This document shows, one piece after another, positions 1 to 9,837 of a stretch of DNA of 64,000 nt; within the stretch, counting starts at the first letter, position 1, and the number at the start of each line of letters is the position of its first letter. A program made the position numbers and the translations under genes. Source of the DNA: Dermanyssus gallinae (lineage: Eukaryota; Arthropoda; Arachnida; Mesostigmata; Dermanyssidae); assembly GCA_003439945.1 (NCBI GenBank), contig QVRM01002479.1, positions 248,001 to 312,000 of the forward strand, read 5' to 3'. The notes beneath the pieces are model-generated. The model was not told the DNA's origin. It searched no databases and worked only from the letters and a program-made list of their open reading frames with translations.

Positions 1-81
1 TACGCGTCAAGCATCATGCAAACATTTTGTTAACGATCACTTTCCTGACAACAATTTTGACCTGGATAATGATTCCCGAGC

Positions 82-443
82 AAGTTTGTACTACTTATCT
101 CAAAAAAGCTCACTGCTTGCTCGGGCAGTTTACATATACGAGTAAATGTGCGTATGTTACACGTTTAACAAACTTTTTGTGAATACCGGCCTGTATCCTT
201 TCATCACGAAAGTTCTACATAGGTGAGGCGTATAACAAAATCGGGAGAACATATTGTTTATATAGTTTTACATACAAAGAGGATTGTTTTATCACAAAGA
301 AACTCAGAATCCAGTTTATCATTCTTGTTGCCGACGTTGCTAGTTCTAGAATGTGAGGAGCATAGCTTAAATTGGATGTTGTTAATACACCTAGGTCTCT
401 TATAAACATTTTGGCAGTTAACTCCTTTGTGCCCCAAAAACAT
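82..443 (-). pseudogene. Non-LTR retrotransposon reverse transcriptase, C-terminal fragment
   Basis: Reading the minus strand gives a stretch beginning RDLGVLTTSNLS and continuing through LYVKLYKQYVLPILLYASP. This is the usual pattern near the end of the reverse transcriptase domain of jockey/CR1-type non-LTR retrotransposons (RDLGV...H...KLYKSYVLP.LLY.SPVW). The frame reads through a stop just after YASPM, where the family normally has tryptophan (TGG to TAG is a likely cause), and continues with KKFVKRVTYAHLL before more stops. No catalytic YADD-type motif remains, so this is a short dead fragment of a mobile element. The family name is uncertain; the reverse transcriptase assignment is fairly safe. 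Confidence 0.68.
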
Positions 444-975
444 GTATATATATTATATAGCAGGTTGTTGTGGCCAAAGTGGCGGACAGCACAATCACCA
501 ACAGCTTAAGATCAAGACCCTTGCACCTGTGAACTTTTCTAGCGTCTCTTAGAAAAAACTATATTGTTTACATTCTAAAAAAATAGCTGGAAGAAATTCC
601 CTAGTTGGCGAATATCAGTAGCTATAACTTGCAAGAAAGCATTGGCAAAATATTTTTTTAAAGAACAAACTTAGAGTTTCCCAATATTTTTAATGACGTT
701 TTGGCATAACTTGGGGCTTATTTGCAAAATATCTTGCCGAAAATTTTTCTTCAGCTCATCGAGGGCATACTGGCAAGCATCTTACTCTTCAAAAATCCCA
801 TAGATCATGTCCAAGGGCGTTAGATCGCTTAACTTTTTCTAACTAAATAAATTTGGTGAAATGGTATAGTATATATAACTAATATACTCAAGTGAAAATT
901 AAAGCTTTTCGATCTCAACAGAACTGCATTGTTGAGATGCTCGAGTTCACAAAAATAACTGACATTAGCAAGACT
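444..975. other. Unassigned AT-rich DNA
   Basis: No open frame, tandem repeat or recognisable element is seen here. The stretch runs up to the SINE that starts at 976. Confidence 0.5.
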
Positions 976-1171
976 GAGCAAGATGGCTTAGTGGCAAAGC
1001 TTTTGTCTTGCATTTGGGAGGACTGGGTTCGAGACCTAGGCCGGCCACTCCTAAATTGGTTTGCATGGTTTCCAATTTAGAAATGGTAAATGCCGAAGTA
1101 GATTAAAAATCAGCCACAACATGAGAAAACGGTACACGGGCATTAGCCTTACGGAAAATCTAAAAAAATAT
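976..1171 (+). repeat. tRNA-derived SINE, family 1, copy a
   Basis: A polymerase III type head is visible: A-box-like TGGCTTAGTGG at about 984 and B-box-like GGTTCGAGACC at about 1026. A non-tRNA body follows (including CCAATTTAGA and GGATTAAAAA-like words), ending in an A-rich tail. The same ~195-bp unit recurs at 11,895 and 20,656 on the plus strand and at 27,991-28,127 on the minus strand. Four copies with shared head and body define a SINE family. No clear target duplication is visible around this copy. Confidence 0.85.
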
Positions 1172-1721
1172 GAGCACATAGAAGATTTATTTGAATTATG
1201 TTTTACGGTATTTTATTATTCATGTATAGGTGTTATTTCATTAATCAAGTACGGGTTGTACATATCTGTATCGTGTAAATATTACTTATATTCCTGCACA
1301 TTTTATTACAGGACTAATTGGAAAATGCGGTTGCACACCCGGACACGGCGGTAGGCAAGCTCCTTAAAAGCGCTGCGTGGGACTCCAAGCAATCATGTCC
1401 CCGCCGCCCGGTCTGACTTAGAACTGCTTGCGCACTGCATATTGCTGCAATTGCATCAACGGCATTTGGCCAATAATGAAAATTAGATACGAGTATATTA
1501 CGGGCCTTCTCATGTTCGCTGCATTCCTTGGATACCTCATACAACTGTTTCTCACACATACGCACTCATACACATTTATGTAGGTGAGGCCCACGAAGCG
1601 CGATGACGGAGATCAGGTATAAATAAGGTTTGCATAAACACGACTCAACGATTGCTGAGTTTATACAAGCGAGTGACATGAACCCCAACCACTGCTTTGT
1701 GTGCCATCTAGCTAGACTACG
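1172..1721. other. Unassigned DNA between two SINEs
   Basis: No coding signal or repeat is recognised. The segment sits between the family 1 SINE and the family 2 SINE. Confidence 0.45.
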
Positions 1722-1928
1722 AAGTCGTGCAACCTTAACTTTTTGGGCTGACCCTCAGCCAAGATTTAACGTTAACGAAACTGCTTTTCGCATTGCTTCA
1801 TAGACGGACCCCCATAAATACAAATTGGTGCAACGATGGGGCTCTAACCCACGCACCTATGTGTCTCTTTCGGTCGCGAGACGCAGGCGAATGCGCCACG
1901 CTACCGGGCTCGACAAGTCGTGCAACCT
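1722..1928 (-). repeat. tRNA-derived SINE, family 2, copy a, with 14-bp target duplication
   Basis: The body (about 1736-1914) lies on the minus strand and matches the copies at 13.8 and 56.2 kb. Shared words are GGGGGTCCGTCTATGAAGCA and the tail phrase GGCTGAGGGTCAGCCC. The head carries a degraded B-box-like sequence. Both ends are flanked by the identical 14-mer AAGTCGTGCAACCT (1722-1735 and 1915-1928). This is a clear target-site duplication and proves insertion by retrotransposition. Confidence 0.88.
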
Positions 1929-1998
1929 ACGCTTTTCCGCCTTGGTCGTGCGTTGTGGGCAAGCTCGTCTTCCAACGTACGCCACCTCGCTTCTACAA

Positions 1999-1999
<1 letters not shown>

Positions 2000-2029
<30 letters not shown>

Positions 2030-2165
2030 CGCCCTGCCGCCACCGAGTCGGGCCATTAATTGTCTTGTGTGCTTTTTCTTGTGTCTCATCTCGTTTCGTA
2101 CATCCTTCGTTGCACTCGCCATCATCATCATCACCTCCACCACCATCATCATCATCATCATCACA
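2000..2165 (+). repeat. (CTG)n and (CAT/CAC)n triplet repeats
   Basis: An uninterrupted CTG run lies at about 2007-2029 and a mixed CAT/CAC run at about 2120-2164. These generate artificial poly-Leu, poly-Ala or poly-Ser frames and are not evidence of a gene by themselves. Confidence 0.85.
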
Positions 2166-2215
2166 GTTGTGTTCATCATTATCATGACCACCATTGACTT
2201 CGAGCAGGTTGTGGC

Positions 2216-2412
2216 ATGGGAGCTGCCTTGCTCCGCCAGTCGCGCACGATGCTGCTTTTGCTGCTGCTGGCCTCGTTTCGCGCTCAGTTGTTCTCTGCGC
2301 CGTCGACAGAGGCGCGCCTCGACGTCGTGTTCTCGATTCCTGACCTGTCTCGACCCACCCCTTACTGGAGAGGAGGGGCTTCGATGGCCGCCGTTTCTGG
2401 TCGACTGGGCAG
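2216..2412 (+). CDS. Candidate first exon with a signal-peptide-like start
   Basis: An ATG at 2216 opens a frame beginning MGAALLRQSRTMLLLLLLAS, which resembles a secretory signal peptide followed by a polar segment (SAPSTEARLDVV). The frame closes at 2416, but just before it the text reads GGGCAG|GTGAAA, which fits a 5' splice site, so an exon could end at about 2412. The leucine run partly comes from CTG triplets, so chance is a serious alternative. I do not recognise the protein. Nothing downstream confirms a second exon. Confidence 0.13.
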
Positions 2413-2456
2413 GTGAAAAATGGGGCGAGGAGGGAAGAATCAGCTCACCCTCCCCC

Positions 2457-2672
2457 AAGGGGTCTTTCTCCGAATCTAGTCCCTGCCCTCAGAAGGGCCC
2501 TTCTCCGTGTTCTTCAACTCCTTCGCAGAAAAGCCCCTTCTACTCTGGGTCCAGCCCACCTCCGGAGGGGATCTCTTCTCCGCTTTCACCCCTCCCAGAG
2601 GAGGATGACCCTTGTTGGAACCTAGTCGCCTCTTGCAAAAGCCCCTTCTCTAATTCGACCTTCTTCCCTCAG
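2457..2672 (+). repeat. Degenerate 36-bp minisatellite, six units
   Basis: Six consecutive 36-bp units start at 2457, 2493, 2529, 2565, 2601 and 2637, with no length change despite strong sequence divergence. Units share a start like AAAAGCCCCTTCT. Because 36 is a multiple of three, one frame reads a 12-residue repeat (KGSFSESSPCPQ, KGPSPCSSTPSQ, KSPFYSGSSPPP and so on), and this frame stays open to 2708. Confidence 0.72.
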
Positions 2673-3680
2673 CCCGCCCTAGGGAGAAAAGTGCTGATCA
2701 GAAACTAGGCCGGTCCTTCAATCAAACGCCAAGTAGTTTACGGGTGTGTCTAGCCAGTCTATCTAGCTGCTAGCTGATTCGATGCTGGATCAGTTGAGGT
2801 CCGCACGCTGTCGGCTCTGGACGAGCGATAATTTCTCTCCCTCCCTGGTTTACGATTGCTCTCTAAATCTCTCTTTTTCTTTCTCTTGCTCTTCATCTGT
2901 TGCTTCAAACAGGTTGTATACCCAACTCAAGTGACACAGACGGATTTGTACAGTCAACAGCAGTCATCGTTGTCGCAGTAATAACAATAGGTTATTCTTT
3001 ATCCTATTGGTGTGAAGTACCATTAGCAGCATATTCTTTTTGTTCTCTCATATGCAGACAGGTTGTGGCTGTGGTATATCAATCAGTCACCCAAGAGAAC
3101 AGACATATGGATAACTATTTACCTAAAAGTAGGTCGCTGGCAACGTCATCATGATCGCAACTTGAACATGCAGAGAACATGCCTGTAGGCTAGTAAAGAT
3201 TTGTCCCTATATTATAAGAACGATGTTTGCTTAAACAACATGCGCTGCAGGCCGAATTCATTTCCGGCAACTAACCAAACATAGTAAGCAAACAAAGAAC
3301 TAGAATTCGCATAAGTACTATGTTACTATGCTATCATCCCTGGTATCATCATGTTGCTTTGACTCAACTGCTAATAAATGGCGTTTGCTGTATTGACTGA
3401 CAAACCTTGGTGGTTCGTGGCCCTCGATTTCTTCTTATTGCAAAAAAAAGGCCATGCAATTCGTTATTCGAAAGGATAAGGAAACATCTGTGCAGCCTGG
3501 TTAAGGGTTTTCACATCTTTTCTTGGGCATGTTCGCCTCAGCACGAATTAAGTAATTGTAACAGACAGCTCACAAAATTGTCAGAAATGCTAAAATAGTT
3601 TTATGTCGTGCACGTCACAACAATCAAAACAAGACTTAAAATAGAGTTCTGTTTTTGTCAAGCAATATATTAGTGTTTGC
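2673..3680. other. Unassigned DNA
   Basis: No convincing coding frame is seen. A pyrimidine-rich stretch (about 2836-2895) and AT-rich DNA lead to the (TA)n tract that holds the mariner. Confidence 0.45.
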
Positions 3681-3702
3681 TATATATATATATATATATA
3701 TA
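3681..3702. repeat. (TA)n tract, left flank of the mariner
   Basis: Eleven TA units end directly at the mariner terminal repeat. A further TA tract resumes at 5021, so the element sits inside a TA microsatellite. This fits the TA dinucleotide target used by mariners. Confidence 0.92.
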
Positions 3703-3732
3703 CATGGTGTTCAAAACGTATCGCGACTTTTG
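3703..3732 (+). repeat. mariner left terminal inverted repeat
   Basis: It pairs with 4989-5020. The right arm carries two extra bases after the GGTGT, so the arms are near-identical but not perfect. Confidence 0.9.
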
Positions 3733-3754
3733 TGTTTTTTCAAAAATTATTCAT

Positions 3755-4825
3755 TTATTCATGAATATCTATTTTGTCCCCTTCAAAGTAATCCCCATGA
3801 GATATTATACACTTGTGCCAACGGTTTTTCCAATCTTCGAAGCACTTCAAAAAACCATTTTTTTTAATCTTGTTCAGCTCCTCCTTCGATGCCGTCTTTA
3901 TCTCGTCAAGCGTAGCGTAACGTCGTCCTTTCATGGGCCTCTTCAGTTTAGGGAACAAGAAAAAGTCACAGGGGGCCAGATCTGGGGAATACGGTGGCTG
4001 CGGCATCATTAGTGTGTTGTTTTTGGCCAAAAACTCGCGCACAAGCAACGATGTGTGAGCAGGGGCGTTATCGTGGTGCAAAAGCCAATTTTTGTTCTTC
4101 CACAAATCCGGGCGTTTCTGGCGGATTGCTTCGCGCAAATTGCGCATAACTTGCAGGTAATATTCCTTATTGACCGTTCTACCCTGTGGCAAGAACTCAT
4201 GATGCACCACGCCCCTGCAATCGAAGAAAACTGTCAGCAAAACTTTCACATTCGACCGAACTTGGCGCGCTTTTTTCGGTCTTGGTTCGTGCGGCAGCTT
4301 CCATTGAGATGATTGAGCTTTGGTTTCCACGTCATAACCATAAACCCACGATTCGTCACCAGTTATGACCCTCTGGAGCAAATTTGGGTCGTCGCGGACA
4401 GAGTCCAACATCTCATTAGCAATGTTCATGCGATGCTGTTTTTAGTCGCAATTGAGCAATTTTGGTACGAATTTCGCGGCGACCCGTCTCATGCCCAAAT
4501 CATTGATAAAAATCGAATGGCACGAGCCAATCGATATGTTTAGGTCCTCAGCAACTTCTCTAACGGTGATTCGACGATTGGCCAATACCATTTTCTCCAA
4601 TTCATTAATTTTTTCGTCTGTTGTTGAAGTGCTCGGGCGTCCGGCACGCTCTTCGTCGTTCACATCTTCTCGGCCTTCTGAGAACATTTTGTACCACCGA
4701 TAAACGTTGCTTCGGACCAAGGTAGCTTCTCCGTATGCCACAGTCAACATTCGGAATGCATCCGCGCACTTAATTTCGTTTTTCACACAAAATTTGATAC
4801 AGGTTCTTTGATCAATTTTTTGAAT
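3755..4825 (-). pseudogene. mariner transposase, one in-frame stop, probable lost start codon
   Basis: Cut-and-paste transposase of the mariner family, acting on the element's own terminal repeats. The N-terminal part carries the helix-turn-helix region (QRTCIKFCVKNEIKCADAF...NVYRWYKMF). The C-terminal part carries the catalytic domain with ITGDESWVYGYD, HHDNAPAHTS and YSPDLAPCDFFLF. The second and third aspartates are separated by 34 residues, the DD34D spacing of mariners. The frame runs unbroken except for TAA at 4442-4444, where CAA (Gln) is the probable ancestor. Relatives start with Met just before a KI(E/D)QRTC motif; here that codon appears to be ATT (4823-4825), so the start may also be lost. 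Protein length (about 355 codons) is normal. Confidence 0.93.
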
Positions 4826-4988
4826 AGGTAAAAATCGAAGACGATCCAAAACACGTGCAAGCAAAGCAGCTGTCAACAATTAAGTGAACATTCAAAATGG
4901 CCGAGCTTGTCGGCATAAGTGAGAGACATGAGTACCAACATAACGCCACAAAAAATCGAAATTCGAATATACGTAACCCGCGAAAATT

Positions 4989-5020
4989 CAAAAGTCGCGA
5001 TACGTTTTGAACACACCGTG
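4989..5020 (-). repeat. mariner right terminal inverted repeat
   Basis: The reverse complement begins CACGGTGTGTTCAAAACGTA and matches the left arm at 3703. It is followed directly by TA at 5021. Confidence 0.9.
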
Positions 5021-5100
5021 TATATATATATTTTTTTTGTTGTCTGCAAGTGTTTGCTATATATATATATATTTTTTTTTTGTTGTCTAAACGTGCAAAG
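5021..5100. repeat. TA tract and short tandem duplication beside the mariner
   Basis: A unit of about 43-45 bp containing TATATATATA, a T run and TTGTTGTCT occurs twice in tandem, separated by AGTGTTTGC. The same AGTGTTTGCTATATA word lies left of the mariner at 3672, so the duplicated segment probably formed at the original insertion locus. Confidence 0.6.
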
Positions 5101-5872
5101 TCAATGCTCGTTAAGCTCAATCTCAAGTTGTGAGTCAGTGGTGTTTTGGGGGGCAATCGGTCTTAGTCGCCTGAATTTTTCAGAACCTATATAAGTTACC
5201 TATAACATTATGTAAAGAAACTCATTATTTTCTTTAAGTGTTAAACAGTAATTTTTAGTTTAGGCACCTAACCGATTGAGAAAGAAAACCTCCCGACCGA
5301 TGACGAATTAAACCTTTATGCATAAACGGGGCAATTTGTTGGTGTCGATTAGTACATTAGCGAACAACCAGAAAAGATCCCATTTAGAAATTGGAACAAA
5401 ATCCAAGCCAGTCAAATGCACAGCCGCTGTGGTCAATCAAGGAAACTCAGCGAATTTGGTTGAGCATTGCTACATCTTCAAACGTGTAAGCTTATTCTCC
5501 AGCAGCGGAGCTTTTCTGGGCTTGGTTTAAGTTAGTCTACATAATTCAGAGCATTTTAAACCATCTTCGGCAGACGCGCTCTTCCACAGAGTCCAACCCA
5601 AATATGACGACCGCATTCCAACGCGCCTCCGCAGAATTAGTACCTTTTCAGACTCGTAGAGCGAAACATTGAATTTATTTTTTCAAAAGCATTTCACGTC
5701 ATTTTCGTAAAATTAACGGGTTTTATGGGTTAAAAGTGAGGTAACTGCCTGGCCTACCGACGTCTGCCCTATTCGTTTCCTCTTTCTTTGCTTTAACTGC
5801 ATGACAGGCGCTGCAGACGTGGGTTTGAAAAGGCGCTGCGGTTAAAAAAGCAATAATAGTTTCGATGAGTGG

Positions 5873-5874
<2 letters not shown>
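5101..5874. other. Unassigned DNA
   Basis: No gene or repeat is recognised before the (TA)n tract at 5875. Confidence 0.45.

Positions 5875-5916
<42 letters not shown>
5875..5916. repeat. (TA)n microsatellite
   Basis: About 21 perfect TA units, followed by a few TAA units. Confidence 0.95.
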
Positions 5917-5919
<3 letters not shown>

Positions 5920-6789
5920 ATAATATTAACGGCAATACACAAAAAACGCTACAAACGCTGGCTCAAATAAGCTGGATGAGGCCAGGCTTATCAAGGGAAG
6001 TAATACCCCGTGACGTGACTAAAAGCCGTATCGGTTGAGCCGAGTAAATTCTTTCCATTTTAAAATTGGCCATTTATTATTTCTTAGCCGCTGTCATGCA
6101 CCACTAAACCCAACGAGAAATAATAGGTTAAGTTATAAGAAATAATAGGCCAGGGAAAATTTGATGTAGGGCTCCCCAGTCATTGCCTACCGACTGCGCT
6201 ATCGTTCATCTAGTTTTCTGTTATCCAGGCCCACACTTTCAGCACAAACCTTCACAATACCGCTGTTACTGATAGCGCCCCAATCCCGAAACGTGTCGGA
6301 AAAAGCTTTATGCGGAAGTTGCCATCTTGTTATCCCATCAAAAGCCTCTAGCTAAGGGTGGAAACGGTGGCCTTGTACGTGTACTGGTACATATCGACGG
6401 TAATGCTTGTCATGATAATCTGTTAGACAATTCAATTCGCGCAACCCTACATATATCTGGCCAACGCCGCTTCGCAAAGCGCATTGTGAGAAAATGAAAT
6501 AATATGCTTAAATGTCATTTTAATAAATATAGTTTCTAATAATATGCTTTATGGCATTAGTGACATCACCGTCAGTCAGTGCTGGTCTTCACATACACAG
6601 TAATCTACGCTCTTTAAAGAGACTCACTACTCACGCACACTTCTTCAGCGTCCAGCCAAACAACCTGCAAAACCATGTGACATTTGAATTTCTCGAAATC
6701 GCTGCTCTAGATATTGTCAATACTGCATTTGCTCGAAGAGTAGCGAAACGAATACTGTAGTATCCCTATTTTTTTTTAAATGACTGTGA
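5917..6789. other. Unassigned DNA
   Basis: Small open frames only, none with recognisable motifs. No repeat family detected. Confidence 0.45.
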
Positions 6790-6813
6790 ATATATATATA
6801 TATATATATATAT
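6790..6813. repeat. (TA)n microsatellite
   Basis: About 12 perfect TA units. Confidence 0.9.
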
Positions 6814-7193
6814 GTTTTTAAGGCACGCTTCCCATTGAGCAGAGTCATGCCGTTTTGTGCATTAAAAATAAATAGTCGGGGCCAAAGTTCTAAGCGACGA
6901 GCTAAGACCCCGCCGGCGGTATTGCAAGCATTCGCACACGTTGAGACACGAGCAGAGCGAGGCAATTCAAGACACGAAGGCTGCAGCACCAGACGTCGTC
7001 TTGGTCGTCGACGCGGCTTGAGCGGAACGAGCGCAACGAATCTCGAAGCCAGCCAAAGAGAGTAGGTAGTCCTTAGTCGACTGTCCGTCCGTCCGTCTGT
7101 CCGACCAGTCGCTACTAGCACAGCCTAAGTTCGGTGTCTCTCGGCTGGCGGCACTGTCCTTGTTACGGAGGGCAAGCACGTCGCAGACCGCGG

Positions 7194-7324
7194 CGGTGGT
7201 GGTGGTGGTGACGACGACGACGACGACAACAACAACAACAGCAACAACAGCAACAACAACAGCAGAAGCAACAACAACAGCAAAAGCAACAACAACAACA
7301 GCAGAAGCAACAACAACAGCAAGG
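7194..7324 (+). repeat. GAC/CAA/CAG triplet array
   Basis: A GAC run passes into CAACAG-type triplets with a loose higher-order unit of about 24-27 bp (AGCAGAAGCAACAACAACAG). On the opposite strand it reads as poly-leucine, which explains the long leucine frame there. Confidence 0.88.
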
Positions 7325-7429
7325 TCTGCTGCGGCAGTAGCATCTGTGATGGCGCCCGTGGTTCTGTTGCTCTTCCTGTCATTATCTCTGCTGCTGCTGC
7401 TGCCGCCGCCGCTCGGTTTCCCAATGAAG

Positions 7430-7485
7430 GTATCGACAGACAGGCAAACAGATAAACAGATAGACAGATAGATAGGGAGATAGGC
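7430..7485 (+). repeat. GACA/GATA tetranucleotide repeats
   Basis: Interspersed GACAGACAG, AACAGATAAACAGATAGACAG and GATAGATAGGGAGATAGG words. Similar words occur at about 20,190-20,228. Confidence 0.7.
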
Positions 7486-7611
7486 TGGCTGCTGAAACCC
7501 ACAGTCATGCGCCATGTGCTGTCCTTACCTCCGTGAGCGGCCCACTATCGGACCGATACCAGTGATGCTACCTCCGCCCCCTCTCTTGGCTCACCGTCGT
7601 CGTCGCCCCCC

Positions 7612-7612
<1 letters not shown>

Positions 7613-7650
<38 letters not shown>
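7613..7650 (+). repeat. 38-base homopolymer of C
   Basis: An uninterrupted C run. The true length is likely unreliable because long homopolymers are hard to sequence and assemble. The encoded polyproline frame is an artefact of the run. Confidence 0.9.
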
Positions 7651-7651
<1 letters not shown>

Positions 7652-7654
7652 CAC

Positions 7655-8277
7655 CCACCTCCGGAGCGTTGGAGGTCTACAGTCAGCCCAACGGCAAGCT
7701 ACGGCTGCTCTCGATTGCTGGTTGCTTGCTTCGCTGGACGCCTTGATAGATGCGCAATTCAGTGCAGGAAAATTGTGCGGCAGCAGTCGCCGGCGCCCCT
7801 GCTGCCGCCTCCACCGCCCACCGGGGCTAAGCCTCCAGCCCTAGGAGGATTGGCCCCGGTGGCTAACTCTAGAGACTAAACCTCCAGGCAAAAATCCCGG
7901 ATAGCCACCCAGTGCTATCCAGCCAGCCAACCAGTCAGCCAGCGCTGCGACGTGCCGACAATCAACAAATCCCCGCCTATGCCGCCTACTTCTGCTATTT
8001 TCGTAATACCACCACTAGAATGAATACTGACTACTGCATGGGCGACTGTTGCTACTTACCCATTACTATTAGCATTAATTACTGCGACGATGACGACGAC
8101 TGTGACCACTAGTGCTGCCGAGGCTGCTACGTTTACACGGGTCGCCGTTCGCTGTTGATCTCTTGACTAGGAGCCAAACTAGCGAAAATATGATGCCCGT
8201 AACGTCCTATTTCTATCCAGGTGGCACAAGCAGCTAGTAAGTTTCTTTCTCTTCCTCCTTTTCATTTGCACTCATCT

Positions 8278-8280
<3 letters not shown>
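7655..8280. other. Unassigned mixed-complexity DNA
   Basis: A CCGGGGCTAAGCC...GGATTGGCCCCGG stretch near 7820-7860 has partial dyad symmetry. Short GAC/ACC triplets follow. No gene is recognised. Confidence 0.4.

Positions 8281-8331
<51 letters not shown>
8281..8331. repeat. (AT)n microsatellite
   Basis: About 25 perfect AT units. Confidence 0.95.
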
Positions 8332-8338
<7 letters not shown>

Positions 8339-8344
8339 CTTAAA

Positions 8345-9790
8345 TTTAAAGGTACAAAACGACACTATGTATATGATTCAAGTCCTTATTCAAGACTAAT
8401 CACCAGAGGCCTGAGCACAACGGTCCCATTGTTTCACGAGCCGAAGGATTCCCTGTTCCCAATATTCTTGCGACAATGACAAAAGCTAGTCTACCACTGT
8501 GTTCTTCAGCTTGTTCGCCGAGTTTAAGCAACTCCCTATAAATATATATATATATATAGTAGCCCCAACTTTGAATATACTTGAACATTGATTGTTTTCC
8601 TCACCTATGTTAACCGAGGTGTGATAGGTATGAAGATATATATTTCTATATGATTATTATAAATCAGGGTGGATATGTGTGTGTGTGTGTGAGGCCCGCG
8701 CCTATAAATCCGTGTGACGTAAATGCAAAGTTGCATATAAGCAAGCAGACACGTCACGCCAAAGGGAGGAGAAGTTTACGCAGTGGTAAATGATAGATGC
8801 AGTTGCTGCCGATAGGTTGGTTGCCTGCGCTGTGTCGAAGGTCACGAGTGTTAATGCGAAACCTCTCAAGGAAGCCGTAGAAAGACGTCTTAGTCTCACA
8901 AGTCGGCGATGCTTCCATATGCAATGCAAAGTACTTTTTGTTTATTTATTTTTCTTCTATTTAAGGAAGTGTTCTCGTTCTCGTCTTCTCCTAGTTCCCT
9001 TCCGGTGGAGGGAAGGAACAGACGTCTTGCAGGGGGGCAGTACCGAATCCTGCGGTACCCATCGCGCGCAAGGCGAGCGACAAAGAGAGAACGGGAATAA
9101 GAACGAGAGGCTAATGAAAAGGAAAAGTGAGAGGAAAAAGTCAAAGGAGGATTATGAGTCGATGTATATCCGTGCGTGATTGCTTTAGACTATCGGCGGC
9201 GGCGGCGCCGACGTGCCTAAAGTTGCTGCTAGATTAGGCCTGGCTAGACGAACGGCAGGGCTCTCATACCAGGCCAGATGGAGGACAGGCACGAGAACAC
9301 CATAGGCCTGTCATACGATTCACACAGCCTGCTAAGCTGTCGACGTTCTGCTCTGCAGCCTCAGCAACGAATGCCTCCTGAATCCCGGAGCGGCAGCTGC
9401 GGCTAGCCTAAATCTCACAGCCCGATCACACTTAGATCGACGGCTCCAAACGACGGCTTTTAATTTCGGCGAAGTGAAAGTTGGCGGGCCGATGGTGATG
9501 GCGGCGACAGACCAGCGTTGACAGCGTGACTACTACGTTAGCGAGGGAACGTTACAGAAAATGAGGTTGTTCGTTATCGATTTATTGTTGCGCACAACTC
9601 AACTATTGCCTGACTGGGGCTGCAGTGTACAACGGATGGATTAGACGTAAACTCAGTAGGCTCAGTGGGTAAAGCGTCCGTCGTATATAACAGCACACGG
9701 CATAAGACATGCCAATATTCCCTCCCTGCAGAGTAAATCTTGTTTGTTCAGAATCGTCGAGAAGAGGTCTTACAGGCAGTGCTAGGTGGA
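8345..9790. other. Unassigned DNA with short TA and GT repeats
   Basis: A TA tract lies at about 8537-8559 and a GT run at 8676-8692. The frame at 8790-9179 has no recognisable domain. A tRNA A-box-like phrase, GGCTCAGTGGGTAAAGCG, lies near 9660 without a matching B box. Confidence 0.4.
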
Positions 9791-9791
9791 T

Positions 9792-9835
<44 letters not shown>
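9792..9835. repeat. (TA)n microsatellite
   Basis: A TA tract with one CAT interruption near its left end. Confidence 0.93.

Positions 9836-9837
<2 letters not shown>

Larger units (their letters stand above)
3703..5020 (-). mobile_element. mariner DNA transposon, about 1.32 kb, near full length
   Basis: The ends form imperfect terminal inverted repeats of about 30 bp: left 3703-3732 and right 4989-5020, sharing TTCAAAACGTATCGCGACTT. Both ends are followed outward by TA, the duplicated mariner target. The interior holds a transposase gene on the minus strand interrupted by only one in-frame stop. This is a young, probably non-autonomous copy, since its transposase would be truncated. Length and architecture are normal for the family. 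Confidence 0.95.

Noticed and set aside
7125..7508. Long poly-leucine ORF on the minus strand
   Set aside because: It is produced entirely by the CAA/CAG/GAC triplet array at 7194-7324.
9655..9680. A-box-like phrase GGCTCAGTGGGTAAAGCG suggesting a tRNA or SINE
   Set aside because: No B box follows at the expected distance.
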